Both the position numbers and the translations under genes were made by a program. A stretch of 59,640 bases of DNA, taken from NCBI RefSeq assembly GCF_018861755.1, contig NZ_JAHLEF010000030.1:1-59640 (forward strand), in the 5' to 3' direction. How positions within the stretch are numbered: position 1 is the stretch's first letter; each line of letters starts with the position of its first letter. Source of the stretch: Clostridium sp. CF012 (GTDB lineage: Bacteria; Bacillota; Clostridia; Clostridiales; Clostridiaceae). Below the pieces are notes generated by a model. The model searched no databases and was not told the origin of the DNA. It saw only the letters and a program-made list of their open reading frames with translations. This document shows, in pieces, positions 8,276 through 17,380 of the stretch.

Positions 8276-9109
8276 CTATTTAATCGGTATGCATAGATCC
8301 ATTACAACATTCATGTTTTCTCTGTCAACAGCCCGATAAATATCTAATCCATATCTTTCATCCATTTCATAACCGCTATGTGCCAGCCAAATACTAAATA
8401 TGCCCTGAAAAGCGACAAAAATATCTTGTATCAATCCATCAAAGCGATAAACCGCAAACTTACCCCCTTGAATCGTTGTTACATTACCGAGAGAACAATT
8501 TTTATCAACCGTCATGCATATGTCATATAAACATTGATCTAAATTTGTAATGGAAGGATCATGATAAGACCTTTCAATCAAAAGCGTATCTTCATTAAAA
8601 TAATCTTTGTATTTTTCTGTGAAGTCGCACCAATTTTTCTCCAGCTCAATATAGTTTCCAATATGTCTTTCGTAGATAACCACGAAATCGTCCAGTTCCT
8701 GTATTAGGATCTGTCCATCATATTCTTCAAATGATTGAAACCTGGCTAGCTTGTCTAGGTAAAAAGGATGGGGTACACATATTGTATTCATACCCTTTCG
8801 AAATTCTGTCGGAGAAATATTATGGTGCTTCTTAAATGCTGAACTGTAATTTGATGGGCTATATCCATAATCAAATCCAATGTCAGTAATGGATTTATCT
8901 TTTTCAATTTTGAGACTTAAAGCACTTTGTTCTATTTTTAAGCGTTTGATAAAGGCATAGATACTTTCTCCTGTTTCTGCCTTAAAAACTCTGCTAAAGT
9001 AATATTTTGAAAAATGACAGTGATCTGCAACATCTTTAATGGAAATTTCCTCGTCTAAATGTCGTATAATATAATCAATACTTTGATTTATAAATTCGTT
9101 TGTGATCAT
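8276..9109 (-). CDS. AraC-family regulator with GyrI-like effector domain
   Basis: Start set at ATG 9109, 9 nt after GGAG; an in-frame TTG at 9118 is less likely. Residues 1-105 are a two-helix-turn-helix AraC domain (ISIKDVADHCHFSKYYFSRV, ITDIGFDYGYSPSNYSSAFK, ISPTEFRKG). Residues about 120-277 are a GyrI/Rob-like effector domain, ending in the expected LDIYRAVDRENMNVVMDLCI. Such proteins are multidrug- or stress-responsive activators that bind amphipathic ligands. The gene may control the cysteine-rich protein downstream (inference). Confidence 0.85.
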   Translation of the reverse strand: MITNEFINQSIDYIIRHLDEEISIKDVADHCHFSKYYFSRVFKAETGESIYAFIKRLKIEQSALSLKIEKDKSITDIGFDYGYSPSNYSSAFKKHHNISPTEFRKGMNTICVPHPFYLDKLARFQSFEEYDGQILIQELDDFVVIYERHIGNYIELEKNWCDFTEKYKDYFNEDTLLIERSYHDPSITNLDQCLYDICMTVDKNCSLGNVTTIQGGKFAVYRFDGLIQDIFVAFQGIFSIWLAHSGYEMDERYGLDIYRAVDRENMNVVMDLCIPIK

Positions 9110-9313
9110 AATGCACAACTCCTATTACTATCTGATATTATTTTGCAACAAGAAATTTTAGGATGCATCCCACATACTTGAGTTATCCCTTTTGGTGGGG
9201 AATTTCACTCTTTTTTCTGCAAAAGGCAAATGCTCTCACAATGTGATGTCGCAGGAAACACAATATAACGAAACAACATTTAATTTTTCTCTATTATAGT
9301 TATTATCTGCTAT
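9110..9313. other. Intergenic spacer, nothing clear
   Basis: About 200 bp of AT-rich sequence between the AraC gene and the next gene on the same strand. I see no convincing terminator, promoter or small gene. Confidence 0.4.
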
Positions 9314-9832
9314 TTACAACTGTTTATTTTCATTCTTTGATTCTATTAATACTTCTATCATTTTATCTTCTGTTTCTTTTGATAATTTAATTTTTTCTAG
9401 TTCCATATAACCTTTTTCAAACAATTTAGTCCTGTACCCTAAAGCATTCAAAAATTTGCTACCTTCTGGAACAATAAAATAACATTTTAAATTATACACC
9501 TCAGCTAATGGAATATAATTACTAATACTTCTAATAATATTTTTTTCATCATCCTTAAACAAATAAAATTTTGAAAATGCTTCTGCTACTTTCTTAACTG
9601 CTCCAACATGATAATCTCTCCCACGCTGTCCCATAAATCCCGAAGTTGTTATTTCCCCCAAATATAAAGTCTTTTGGTTTCTATTTATTCCAATTAAGTC
9701 AGGTTCCATATTACTAAATATATTATGCATCTGTTTTTGGGGCAAAGTTAATTGTTCCAATTCATATTTTATACAAAAATTCTCAGCCAACTCTTTTTCA
9801 ACAACGGTTTTTAATAGATTTGTATTTGCCAT
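9314..9832 (-). CDS. Hypothetical protein with PD-(D/E)XK-like pattern
   Basis: Start set at ATG 9832 (MANTNLL), with AAGAAGG a few bases upstream, rather than 9865. In the 172-aa product the stretch EPDLIGINRNQKTLYLGEIT has the spacing of a PD...ExK nuclease core, with Thr in place of the usual Lys, followed by GFMGQRGRDYHVGAVKK. The remainder is a mixed alpha/beta fold. I recognise no named family, so a nuclease role is only a suggestion. It stands alone, with an IS-end-like sequence just upstream. Confidence 0.5.
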   Translation of the reverse strand: MANTNLLKTVVEKELAENFCIKYELEQLTLPQKQMHNIFSNMEPDLIGINRNQKTLYLGEITTSGFMGQRGRDYHVGAVKKVAEAFSKFYLFKDDEKNIIRSISNYIPLAEVYNLKCYFIVPEGSKFLNALGYRTKLFEKGYMELEKIKLSKETEDKMIEVLIESKNENKQL

Positions 9833-10018
9833 CCTCTTGCCTTCTTTCAGAATACATTTCATCAACTTTATGTTTAATAGCTATAATATAAAATTTCCAA
9901 TACTACTATATTCTAAATTCTATATAATTAGCATATTACCTTTTTTTCTTATGAGTTTTAGTAAGAATAATCTATTCTTATCATTTGTGGTTTTAGCTGT
10001 AATCATGCCGATAATAAT

Positions 10019-10213
10019 TCCGCTAAAAAGTGCACACCCCACTCCAAAAGTGCCCCCCTAACTTAAAAAACCATAGGGGTGTGCATTTATTCCATTCCAA
10101 CCTATAATTTTATAACGTCCTGCTCAACTTTCAACTTATATTTCAATCCAAAAAACAACGAAAACCCCTGAATTCAAGGGTTTTCCATTGTATCAAAATC
10201 ATTGTTTATGTAT
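10019..10213 (-). repeat. Composite repeat copy 2
   Basis: CCGCTAAAAAG then TGCACACCCC (10031-10040) and GGGGTGTGCA (10076-10085), followed by the conserved terminator block (10148-10213, AAAACCCCTGAATTC hairpin). It is the most complete of the three copies, and it lies downstream of preA. Confidence 0.7.
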
Positions 10214-10228
10214 GGTGGAGGCGAGGGG
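10213..10228 (-). other. tmRNA/tRNA 3'-end-like core, possible attachment site
   Basis: On the minus strand 10228-10213 reads CCCCTCGCCTCCACCA: a T-stem 3' strand, a 7-nt acceptor strand with T at position 70, then ACCA. That is the 3' end expected for ssrA (tmRNA) or tRNA-Ala. The rest of the RNA is absent. Such ends mark sites where integrative elements recombine. Confidence 0.4.
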
Positions 10229-10235
10229 TGTTGTA

Positions 10236-10260
10236 GCAAACAAATAGTTTGCAATTTTTT
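10236..10260 (+). terminator. Small hairpin with T tract
   Basis: GCAAAC (10236-10241), 5-nt loop, GTTTGC (10247-10252), AATTTTTT. It has terminator form on the plus strand, but no plus-strand gene precedes it, so it may be a relic of integrated DNA. Confidence 0.4.
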
Positions 10261-10308
10261 CACCATTAATCTTAATAGGTAATTTGTAATACCGAATTGG
10301 GCGAATTT

Positions 10309-11547
10309 TTACAAAGCGATTTTTCTTTCTTTTTCTCCATCTTTAAATTTTATGTCACCTTTAGTTATACAATTATCTACTGGACATACTAAAGAACATA
10401 AGTGACATCCTACACATTTTTCCCTATCTAGTGAAGGTCTTCTATTTTCTTCATCCCATTTAATTGCTTGATGACCACCATCAAAGCAAGATACGTAACA
10501 TCTTCCACAGCCTACACAATTTTCATGTTTGAAATTAGGATATACTATGTATCCACGATCTAATTTCTCTGCTGGAATTGTATTTTCAAGAGCTACTCCT
10601 ACTAAATCTTCTAGTTTATCAATTCCCTTTTCTTCCATATAGTATGAAATTCCACTTATTAAATCTTCAACTATTCTATAACCATATTGCATAATTGCTG
10701 TAGTCACTTGAAGATTAGAAGATCCAAGCATTATAAATTCTAATGCATCCTCCCAAGTTTCTATACCACCAATACCGCTTATAGGAATATTTTTAAGTTT
10801 TGGTTCTTTTGAGAGCTGAGCTATAAATCTTAGTGCTATAGGTTTTACAGCTTTTCCTGAATATCCAGATATAGATGATTTTCCATTTACTATTGGCAAT
10901 GCTACTTGCTTTTCAAAGTCTATTCCAGTTATACACTTTATTGTATTTATAGCTGAAATTGCTGTTGCTCCACCTTCAATAGCTGCTATTGCAGGAGTTT
11001 CCATGTTTCCTATATTAGGAGTCATTTTTGCAATTATTGGAAGATGTGTTCCTCTTCTTACTGCTGCTGAATATGACTTAACAAGCTCAGGGTTTTGTCC
11101 AACGTCTGAACCCATAGCATGAGATGTCATCTGTGGGCAGGAGAAGTTACATTCAATAATATCAGCACCTATTTCTGTAACACGTTTTGCAAGCATAGTC
11201 CATTCTTCTTCATTACTTCCCATTATTGAAGCAATAAGAACCTTGCTTGGGTAGTTTTCTTTTAACTTTTTCATCTGCTCAATGTTCCACTCAAGTGGGT
11301 GCTCCGCTATCTGTTCCATATTCTTAAATCCTGTAAACGGAGTAGCCTCTTTTCTTAGTGCATCAAAACGTGGTGATACTTCATTTGGTATAAAAACTCC
11401 GATTGTTTTAAATACTATACCACCCCAACCGGCTTCTAATGCCTTTGCACACATTTCATAATTGTTTCCAACTGGTGATGAGGCCAGGAAAAATGGATTT
11501 TCACACTTTACTCCACAAAATTCTATTGAAAGATCTTTCTTTTTCAT
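10309..11547 (-). CDS. preA: NAD-dependent dihydropyrimidine dehydrogenase subunit PreA
   Basis: The 412-aa protein is a dihydroorotate-dehydrogenase-like FMN barrel followed by a ferredoxin domain. It shows [20 protein letters not shown] with the active-site Cys loop, phosphate-binding [15 protein letters not shown], and two 4Fe-4S motifs near the C-terminus ([11 protein letters not shown] and [12 protein letters not shown]). With PreT it reduces uracil or thymine to the dihydropyrimidine in the cytoplasm. Only 3 bp separate it from preT, so they form an operon. No dihydropyrimidinase or ureidopropionase gene is near, so the usual reductive pathway is not complete here. Confidence 0.9.
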   Translation of the reverse strand: MKKKDLSIEFCGVKCENPFFLASSPVGNNYEMCAKALEAGWGGIVFKTIGVFIPNEVSPRFDALRKEATPFTGFKNMEQIAEHPLEWNIEQMKKLKENYPSKVLIASIMGSNEEEWTMLAKRVTEIGADIIECNFSCPQMTSHAMGSDVGQNPELVKSYSAAVRRGTHLPIIAKMTPNIGNMETPAIAAIEGGATAISAINTIKCITGIDFEKQVALPIVNGKSSISGYSGKAVKPIALRFIAQLSKEPKLKNIPISGIGGIETWEDALEFIMLGSSNLQVTTAIMQYGYRIVEDLISGISYYMEEKGIDKLEDLVGVALENTIPAEKLDRGYIVYPNFKHENCVGCGRCYVSCFDGGHQAIKWDEENRRPSLDREKCVGCHLCSLVCPVDNCITKGDIKFKDGEKERKIAL

Positions 11548-11550
11548 AAC

Positions 11551-12858
11551 TTAAACCTCCTTAGTTGATGCTACCTGTCTATCTGCTTGCCTAGACTCTC
11601 TTTTTGCAGTCAAATATCCTTCAATTCTTTCTGCAGCTAATTTACCTGATGCAACACCTTGTACAACTGTCTTATCTCCCTCAATGATATCTCCTGCTGC
11701 AAATATATCTTCAATATTGGTTCTACAATTTTTTGTAACAACTATTCCTTTTCCATCAATGTTTATATCTGCAATGTTTTTTATATCTTCTGATTCCTGT
11801 CCTACTGCGAATATGACCATATCTGCTGTAAGTTCTAATAGGGCTGAATCAAACATTCCTTCGGCCTTGAAAGCAGAAACCAATCCATTCTCTCCTTTAA
11901 TCTCTAATGGTTTGAACCCTGTAAATATTGGAATATTCAATGATTGGATATATTCTCTTTCCGCTATATCTGCAGGCATTTTTTCTATAGTTCTTCTATA
12001 TACTATTTTTACATCTTCACATCCAAGTAATTTAGCAGTTGATGCACAATCTAAAGCAACATCTCCACCACCTATAACTATCACATGGCTACCTATCTCA
12101 ATGTTGCCTTCAGTAGTTTTTGCTTTTGAAAGAAAATCCACTCCATTTAAAACGCCTTTCAGTTCTGAACCATTAACGTCTATAGCTTTCCCCTTTTGCA
12201 TTCCACATGAAACTAAGAACGCCTCATATCCCTTTGTTCTAAGGTCTTCTAGCTTAATATCTTTTCCTATTTTACAATTTGTCTTAAACTCTACCCCTAA
12301 GTCTTTTACATAATTCATTTCTGCTTCTACAACTTCTTTTGGTAGTCTTTGAGGTGGTATTCCATAATTTAACCATCCGCCTAGTATACTTTTTTCTTCG
12401 AATACCGTTACTTTATATCCTTTTAGTGCAAGTGATGCTGCTGCTGCAATTCCACTTGGACCTGACCCTATAACTGCTATTTTTTCATTTATAGCTTCTA
12501 CTTTATCTAAAACTTTCATATTTATACTTTTTTCATAATCAGTTACATACCTCTGCAAATCACCTATTCTTATTGGCTTGTCTATACCGCATCTACTACA
12601 AGCCCCTTCGCAATATTGAGCTGTAGGACATACTCTAGCGCATATTCCACCTAAAATATTGTTTGTTCTAATGGTTTCAACGGCACCCTTTGTATTTTTA
12701 AAACGAAGTGATCGGATAAATTTTGCTGGTTCTGTACCAGCAGGGCATGCCTTACTGCAAGGTGCATCATGGCATAAAAGACATCTCGCTGCCTCTTCCA
12801 TTGCTAAAAGGGGTGTTAGCCCAATTTTTGTTTGTTCTAAGTATTTTTTATTTTCCAT
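11551..12858 (-). CDS. preT: Dihydropyrimidine dehydrogenase subunit PreT (GltD-like)
   Basis: The 435-aa flavoprotein resembles the small subunit of glutamate synthase. It has an N-terminal cysteine-rich Fe-S region (CLLCHDAPCSKACPAGTEP and ICARVCPTAQYCEGACSRC), then an FAD dinucleotide fold (IAVIGSGPSGIAAAASLALK), an NAD(P) fold (VIVIGGGDVALDCASTAKLL) and a closing FAD motif (IFAAGDIIEGDKTVVQGVAS). It passes electrons from NADH to PreA. First gene of the preT-preA operon; a 7-bp-arm palindrome lies about 50 bp upstream. Confidence 0.9.
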   Translation of the reverse strand: MENKKYLEQTKIGLTPLLAMEEAARCLLCHDAPCSKACPAGTEPAKFIRSLRFKNTKGAVETIRTNNILGGICARVCPTAQYCEGACSRCGIDKPIRIGDLQRYVTDYEKSINMKVLDKVEAINEKIAVIGSGPSGIAAAASLALKGYKVTVFEEKSILGGWLNYGIPPQRLPKEVVEAEMNYVKDLGVEFKTNCKIGKDIKLEDLRTKGYEAFLVSCGMQKGKAIDVNGSELKGVLNGVDFLSKAKTTEGNIEIGSHVIVIGGGDVALDCASTAKLLGCEDVKIVYRRTIEKMPADIAEREYIQSLNIPIFTGFKPLEIKGENGLVSAFKAEGMFDSALLELTADMVIFAVGQESEDIKNIADINIDGKGIVVTKNCRTNIEDIFAAGDIIEGDKTVVQGVASGKLAAERIEGYLTAKRESRQADRQVASTKEV

Positions 12859-12905
12859 TTAAGTATTTATCCCCTTTCTAAACTATATATATTTACTAAT
12901 TCGTC

Positions 12906-12928
12906 AATGTCATAACATGTTTGACATT
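12906..12928. promoter_or_regulatory. Palindrome upstream of preT
   Basis: AATGTCA (12906-12912), 9-bp spacer, TGACATT (12922-12928), about 50 bp before the preT start. Position and symmetry suit a dimeric regulator's operator. No adjacent regulator gene is present. Confidence 0.4.
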
Positions 12929-13470
12929 AATTTAACAGTGAATGTATTTTTTTCTGCATGATTTTCATTGATATAATTTATATACTCATTATTTCCGCAA
13001 CAAAATCTACATCTATTTAACAAATTATTTTATGAATCTAATCATAATATGTGGAAATTTTATAATTATTTAATATAATTTTTGTATGAATTATGTACAA
13101 AAATATACAACAAGGTGGTAATCACTATTTGATTAAAAAAAAATATAAGCATATATAAAATTATTGATATAATTAAACATTATGTATTTTATGATATACC
13201 TATAATCTATAGAGAAGACTTTGATAAGAAAATATCAAAAGAAAATAATAACAGAACTCCTATTGTATGCCTTATTTTAGTATTTGTAAACCTTATTCCG
13301 TTATTATCGGAGCTGAAGCATGATTTTTTTTCAATATATTAATGTGTTAATTTCCCACCATTTTTATTTACTATCTCCCTAAGCTACACCTCACCTATAA
13401 TTTTGGGTTTGTTATACCATATAGAGAAGGACCAAACAATAGAACCATCCCCTTGTTTTTTTGCTGGGCA
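12929..13470. other. Very AT-rich intergenic region
   Basis: About 540 bp without an intact gene. On the plus strand a frame from about 13136 to 13341 reads REDFDKKISKENNNRTPIVC then a hydrophobic segment, LILVFVNLIPLLSELKH. It has no start codon because a stop precedes it near an A9 run (13133-13142). It may be a frameshifted small membrane-protein gene. Confidence 0.35.
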
Positions 13471-13473
13471 CAC

Positions 13474-13503
13474 ATAAAAATACAGCCTCCTTATGGAGAC
13501 TGT
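13474..13503 (-). terminator. Terminator of the S9 peptidase gene
   Basis: On the minus strand ACAGTCTCC, ATAA loop, GGAGGCTGT (one wobble pair), then ATTTTTAT. It lies 40 bp after the peptidase stop codon. Confidence 0.75.
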
Positions 13504-13542
13504 TTCATGTTTATGTTTCCTATGAGGATATTCATTTCTTAA

Positions 13543-15558
13543 TCATAAAACCCTAAAATCTTTAATGCTTTCTCCAAGAATATAGTGTGAAAACCACATC
13601 AAATTCTGCTTCATAATAGCCACATTAATTCCTGGCTGGTCAGAACTATATCCCATTCCTTTAAATATAACTAATTCTGTATCAACTTCCATATCCCTTA
13701 GTCCTTGATATAACTCATATGCATCTGGAGTTGGAACTCCTGCATCCTTTTCACCATGTTGGATCAAGGTGGGAGTACAGGCTGATTTGATATATGTTAT
13801 TGGTGAAGTTTTAGCATATATCTCTGGATCATTCCATGGAGTATCTCCTAAATACATCCTAGTAAATTGAGGTATATCTGTATTCACATAATTGGTAATC
13901 CAATCACTAATTCCACCTCCAACTGAAATAGCCTTAAATCTATCACTATATGTAGAACAGAAGGCTGATATATATCCCCCTTGGCTCCATCCCATAGCCC
14001 CTACTCTATCCTTATCTGCAATCCCCTTATCAACTAGTGCATCCACCCCAGATATAACATCATTGTAGTCACCAATTCCCAATTTTCTATAGTTTGCTTT
14101 TAAGAATTCATTACCATATCCTGAACTTCCTCTGTAGTTTGGTTCTAAAACTATAAAGCCCTTTTCAATAAACTGCTCAATAGGATATTTCTCATTAAAA
14201 CAATCTGAAAATATTGGAAAGGATGTCCAACCCGGACCACCATGGATTACCACTAATAAGGGATATTTTTTATTTACGTCAAACTCTACTGGGGTTGATA
14301 AAACCCCTTCTATTTCAAGACCATCACTACTTCTCCATGAGATTATTTCCCTGTTACTTTTAAGCTTTCCTTTAAAAAAGCTATTTTCATTCGTTATTTT
14401 TTTATTGTCTAAATAGATTTCAAAGGTTTCATTTGTTATAGCCTTATTATAGGATATATGATTTCCATCCCTTGTTATAGAAGCTTCCATTATAAAGCTA
14501 TCTGCTTTTTCGCTTAACATTTCCACAGTGCCATCCTCAGATAGCAACCCAATAAGATAATTAGTTTTATTCTGCCATCTAATTAAAATCCCTTTAGCTG
14601 TCCATCGTAATGGAATAACCGTACTATCAAAATCTGTTAAAGGTTGAGCTCGCTCTCCACTGTTAATATCATATATCTCTAGTGTACTGTCTTCTATATG
14701 TGTCTTATAGTAATCTTTTTCCCTTAAGCTTGCCGTATAACATATTTTGGTGCCATGAGGAGAAAAACAAACGCTCCCCCCTAATAACTTATTTCCATTC
14801 ATCTTTTGTAGCTCTCCAGCTTTAATATCTAGTATGTATAGGTCTCCATTCTGACAATCTTCCCCATCTGGGCTTGGGGTAGCCATAAATACAACCTTAT
14901 TGCCATCATTTGAAATATCAAATTCATGGATATGAAAATCCTTACCGTCAGTTAGTTGATACGCAACGCTATTTTCGTTTTTATCCTTACCAGCACTACT
15001 AGAATCTTCTGGGTACTCATATTTATCATTAGATTTTTGTATACCTTTTTTTATTTCAATGTAATATAAACAATTATTCTGGTATTCCTTGCCTATATGA
15101 TGGAAATCTCCATATATCTCCTTGCGTTTCTTAATTTCCTCAGATTCTTTTGACTGTGCAACATAATAAAAACCCTTTCCAGTTGGTTCCCATTTGAATT
15201 TACTTACTCCTTCTTTCTCATCAGTAATTTGAATCCTAGTATAATCATCTATTGACTTAACAAAGATCTGATTTTTCTTCTTATCCCCGTCACCAACTGA
15301 ACTAAGGTATGCAATATGTCTATAATCTGGAGACCATAATGGGTGTGTACAATCTATATCTCCAGTTGTTAATGGGTAACATTGCCCCTTGTCTTTTTCA
15401 TATATCCATATATGGTTACTATATTTATTGTCTTTCCAGTTAGTTGTCCTCTTGACAAATGCTACGTTTTTGCCATCATCACTTATGTTTGTATCTGATA
15501 AGGTTGGTAATGAAATACTCTCTTCTATACTTAGATAATTTTTTTTACTAATACTCAT
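13543..15558 (-). CDS. S9 family prolyl-oligopeptidase-like peptidase, catalytic His replaced by Tyr
   Basis: The 671-aa protein has the usual two parts: an N-terminal beta-propeller (about 1-400, with WSPDYRHIAYLSS-type blades) and a C-terminal alpha/beta-hydrolase domain (PLLVVIHGGPGW, GSSGYGNEF). The nucleophile is Ser525 in GWSQGG and the acid Asp605 in GEKDAGVP. The third triad residue should be His in the pattern GMGHSSDQPG, but codon 637 is TAT (Tyr), a single C-to-T change from CAT. The protein is therefore probably impaired, or the base is a sequencing error. It is probably a cytoplasmic acylaminoacyl/dipeptidyl peptidase relative. It stands alone, with its own terminator. Confidence 0.85.
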   Translation of the reverse strand: MSISKKNYLSIEESISLPTLSDTNISDDGKNVAFVKRTTNWKDNKYSNHIWIYEKDKGQCYPLTTGDIDCTHPLWSPDYRHIAYLSSVGDGDKKKNQIFVKSIDDYTRIQITDEKEGVSKFKWEPTGKGFYYVAQSKESEEIKKRKEIYGDFHHIGKEYQNNCLYYIEIKKGIQKSNDKYEYPEDSSSAGKDKNENSVAYQLTDGKDFHIHEFDISNDGNKVVFMATPSPDGEDCQNGDLYILDIKAGELQKMNGNKLLGGSVCFSPHGTKICYTASLREKDYYKTHIEDSTLEIYDINSGERAQPLTDFDSTVIPLRWTAKGILIRWQNKTNYLIGLLSEDGTVEMLSEKADSFIMEASITRDGNHISYNKAITNETFEIYLDNKKITNENSFFKGKLKSNREIISWRSSDGLEIEGVLSTPVEFDVNKKYPLLVVIHGGPGWTSFPIFSDCFNEKYPIEQFIEKGFIVLEPNYRGSSGYGNEFLKANYRKLGIGDYNDVISGVDALVDKGIADKDRVGAMGWSQGGYISAFCSTYSDRFKAISVGGGISDWITNYVNTDIPQFTRMYLGDTPWNDPEIYAKTSPITYIKSACTPTLIQHGEKDAGVPTPDAYELYQGLRDMEVDTELVIFKGMGYSSDQPGINVAIMKQNLMWFSHYILGESIKDFRVL

Positions 15559-15712
15559 TAATAAACCCCCTCTATAGAATTTTATTCACCAAAAGAATCC
15601 GTCTGACCGCTAAAACATCTACTCTACTAAATCCTTTGTTAAATCATTTCTAATTCATTATGATATTTTCCATATACTAGCTTTTCATTACTTACTATTA
15701 ATTATATCAAAC

Positions 15713-15740
15713 AAAGACTGACATCAGTATGTCAGTCTTT
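15713..15740. promoter_or_regulatory. 12-bp perfect inverted repeat upstream of the S9 peptidase
   Basis: AAAGACTGACAT, CAGT, ATGTCAGTCTTT. No strong T tract follows, so it may be an operator (the GACTGACA half-site is TetR-like) rather than a terminator. It sits about 155 bp before the peptidase start and about 280 bp after hflX. Confidence 0.5.
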
Positions 15741-15848
15741 AAGTGAAGATTTATTATTTTTATAAACTCAATAAGATAATCCTTAACTCATAATACTTAA
15801 TTCCCTTCTTATTGAATTAGCTTAAAACAATATCTTGAGTAACTAATA

Positions 15849-16014
15849 AATAAGTACCCCCCTAACTTAAAAAACCATAGAGGTGTGCATTTATTCCATT
15901 CTACTCTATAATTTCACGGCTTTCAGCTCAATTTCCCACTGTATTTTACCAAAAAACAACGAAAACCCCTGAATTCAAGGGTTTTCCATTGTATCAAAAT
16001 TGTTGTTTATGTAT
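15849..16014 (-). repeat. Composite repeat copy 3
   Basis: Same family as 4921-5097 and 10019-10213, but the first TGCACACCCC arm is missing; only GAGGTGTGCA (15880-15889) remains. The terminator block 15949-16014 is intact and, ten bases after the hflX stop codon, probably ends hflX transcription. Confidence 0.7.
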
Positions 16015-16023
16015 GTCTACTAA

Positions 16024-17292
16024 CTATGGTTTAATCAGACTTTCAAATTGTTTATATCTTCTATAATCTGATTCCTTGCATTCCATGGATATTAGAACTC
16101 CATTACTATTATATTTAGTTGATTTGATATTGGCATTATCATTAAAATATGACAGTACATTTCCCTTTTCATATGGGATTAGCATTTCACAGCAAACATG
16201 ATGGTGAAAAGCCTTTTTGCAAATTTCATTTACTAACTTATCTATTCCAGCTTTATTTTTTGCAGAAATATATATGCAATCTTCTTCATGTATTGTGATT
16301 TCACCCTCTACTAAATCTTCCTTATTATAAACATAAATAATAGGGATATTATCCGCACCTAGCTCTTTTAATGTCTGCTTTGTAACTTCAATATGTTGTT
16401 TGTAATTAGCGTTTGAATAGTCAACTACATGAACTAACAAATCAGCTTCAATAATTTCCTCTAAAGTTGAGCGGAATGCATCTACAAGCTGTTTAGGAAG
16501 TTTACTGATAAACCCTACTGTGTCACTTAACAGAAATGATTTATTATCAGGAAGTTTAATGTTTCTTACATAAGTTTCTAATGTAGCGAATAACATATCC
16601 TTTTCAAGTACCTTCTTATCAGTTGAAGAGCAGTACAAATCAATCATGGAATTCATAATGCTTGATTTACCTGCGTTTGTATAACCTACTAAAGCAACCA
16701 CAGGTATTCCTGATTTTTTACGTTGTTTTCTTTGATTCTGCCGCTGAACTACAAGAGTTTTCAGTTCAGCCTTCAGTGCACTTATTCTATCTTTAATAGT
16801 CCTGTGATACTGATCAAATTTTGTCTCCTCCGAAGCTCTATTTATTAAACCGGTATTTCCTGTCTGAGGACTCAATGATTCTCCAAGGCCGGTTAACCTC
16901 GGTAGAATATATTGTAATTTTGTTATTTCAACCTGCAGCTGTGCTTCTTTGCTTTTAGACCTTTTATCCAAAATGTCCAAAATAAGAACCGTTCTATCTA
17001 TTATCTTGCATTTTAGAGCTGAATTCAAATTACGAATCTGTGAAGGCGACAGCTCATCATTAAAAATAACCATATTCACTTCTTTCTCAAGAATTAATGC
17101 ATGCAATTCTTGTATTTTCCCCTTGCCTAGATAATGTGACGGATACACTCGTTCTAATTTTTGAGTAATTTCACAAATTACTTCAATATCACATGCATCA
17201 GCCAAGCTATATAGTTCCCCCATCATATTTAAAAAATCCTTATCATTCCTGAGATAACAGCCTACAATTATTGCGCTTTGTTTTTGTTCCAT
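16024..17292 (-). CDS. hflX: HflX-type ribosome-associated GTPase
   Basis: Start set at ATG 17292, preceded by GGAGG; the longer open frame to 17430 overlaps the terminator of the upstream gene. The 422-aa protein has the HflX N-terminal domain (YPSHYLGKGKIQELHALILE), a long coiled region, and a G domain with GYTNAGKSS (P-loop), SDTVGFISKLP (G3) and YNKEDL (G4). The loop that is GTRGPGETK in housekeeping HflX reads GLINRASEETKFDQ here, so this is a divergent paralogue. HflX splits stalled or antibiotic-blocked 70S ribosomes, and HflXr paralogues give macrolide/lincosamide resistance. It follows an ABC-F protection gene, supporting such a role. Confidence 0.88.
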   Translation of the reverse strand: MEQKQSAIIVGCYLRNDKDFLNMMGELYSLADACDIEVICEITQKLERVYPSHYLGKGKIQELHALILEKEVNMVIFNDELSPSQIRNLNSALKCKIIDRTVLILDILDKRSKSKEAQLQVEITKLQYILPRLTGLGESLSPQTGNTGLINRASEETKFDQYHRTIKDRISALKAELKTLVVQRQNQRKQRKKSGIPVVALVGYTNAGKSSIMNSMIDLYCSSTDKKVLEKDMLFATLETYVRNIKLPDNKSFLLSDTVGFISKLPKQLVDAFRSTLEEIIEADLLVHVVDYSNANYKQHIEVTKQTLKELGADNIPIIYVYNKEDLVEGEITIHEEDCIYISAKNKAGIDKLVNEICKKAFHHHVCCEMLIPYEKGNVLSYFNDNANIKSTKYNSNGVLISMECKESDYRRYKQFESLIKP

Positions 17293-17325
17293 ACAATGTC
17301 CTCCGTTCATTACCATTCTATTAAG

Positions 17326-17358
17326 ACAAACAAAAGGGGTAGACCTGTCACTACCCCT
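17326..17358 (-). terminator. Intercistronic terminator between ABC-F gene and hflX
   Basis: On the minus strand AGGGGTAG, 8-nt loop, CTACCCCT, TTTGTTTG. It lies in the 88-bp gap after the ABC-F stop and may attenuate or separate hflX expression. Confidence 0.65.
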
Positions 17359-17380
17359 ATGTACCACTCTGATCCAAAAA

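Noticed and set aside
10213-10228. An actual tmRNA or tRNA gene
   Set aside because: Only the last 16 nt of such an RNA are present; no T-loop, tag reading frame or 5' domain was found, so it is listed only as a possible attachment core.
11684-12313. 209-codon plus frame
   Set aside because: Antisense to preT, which has strong motif support.
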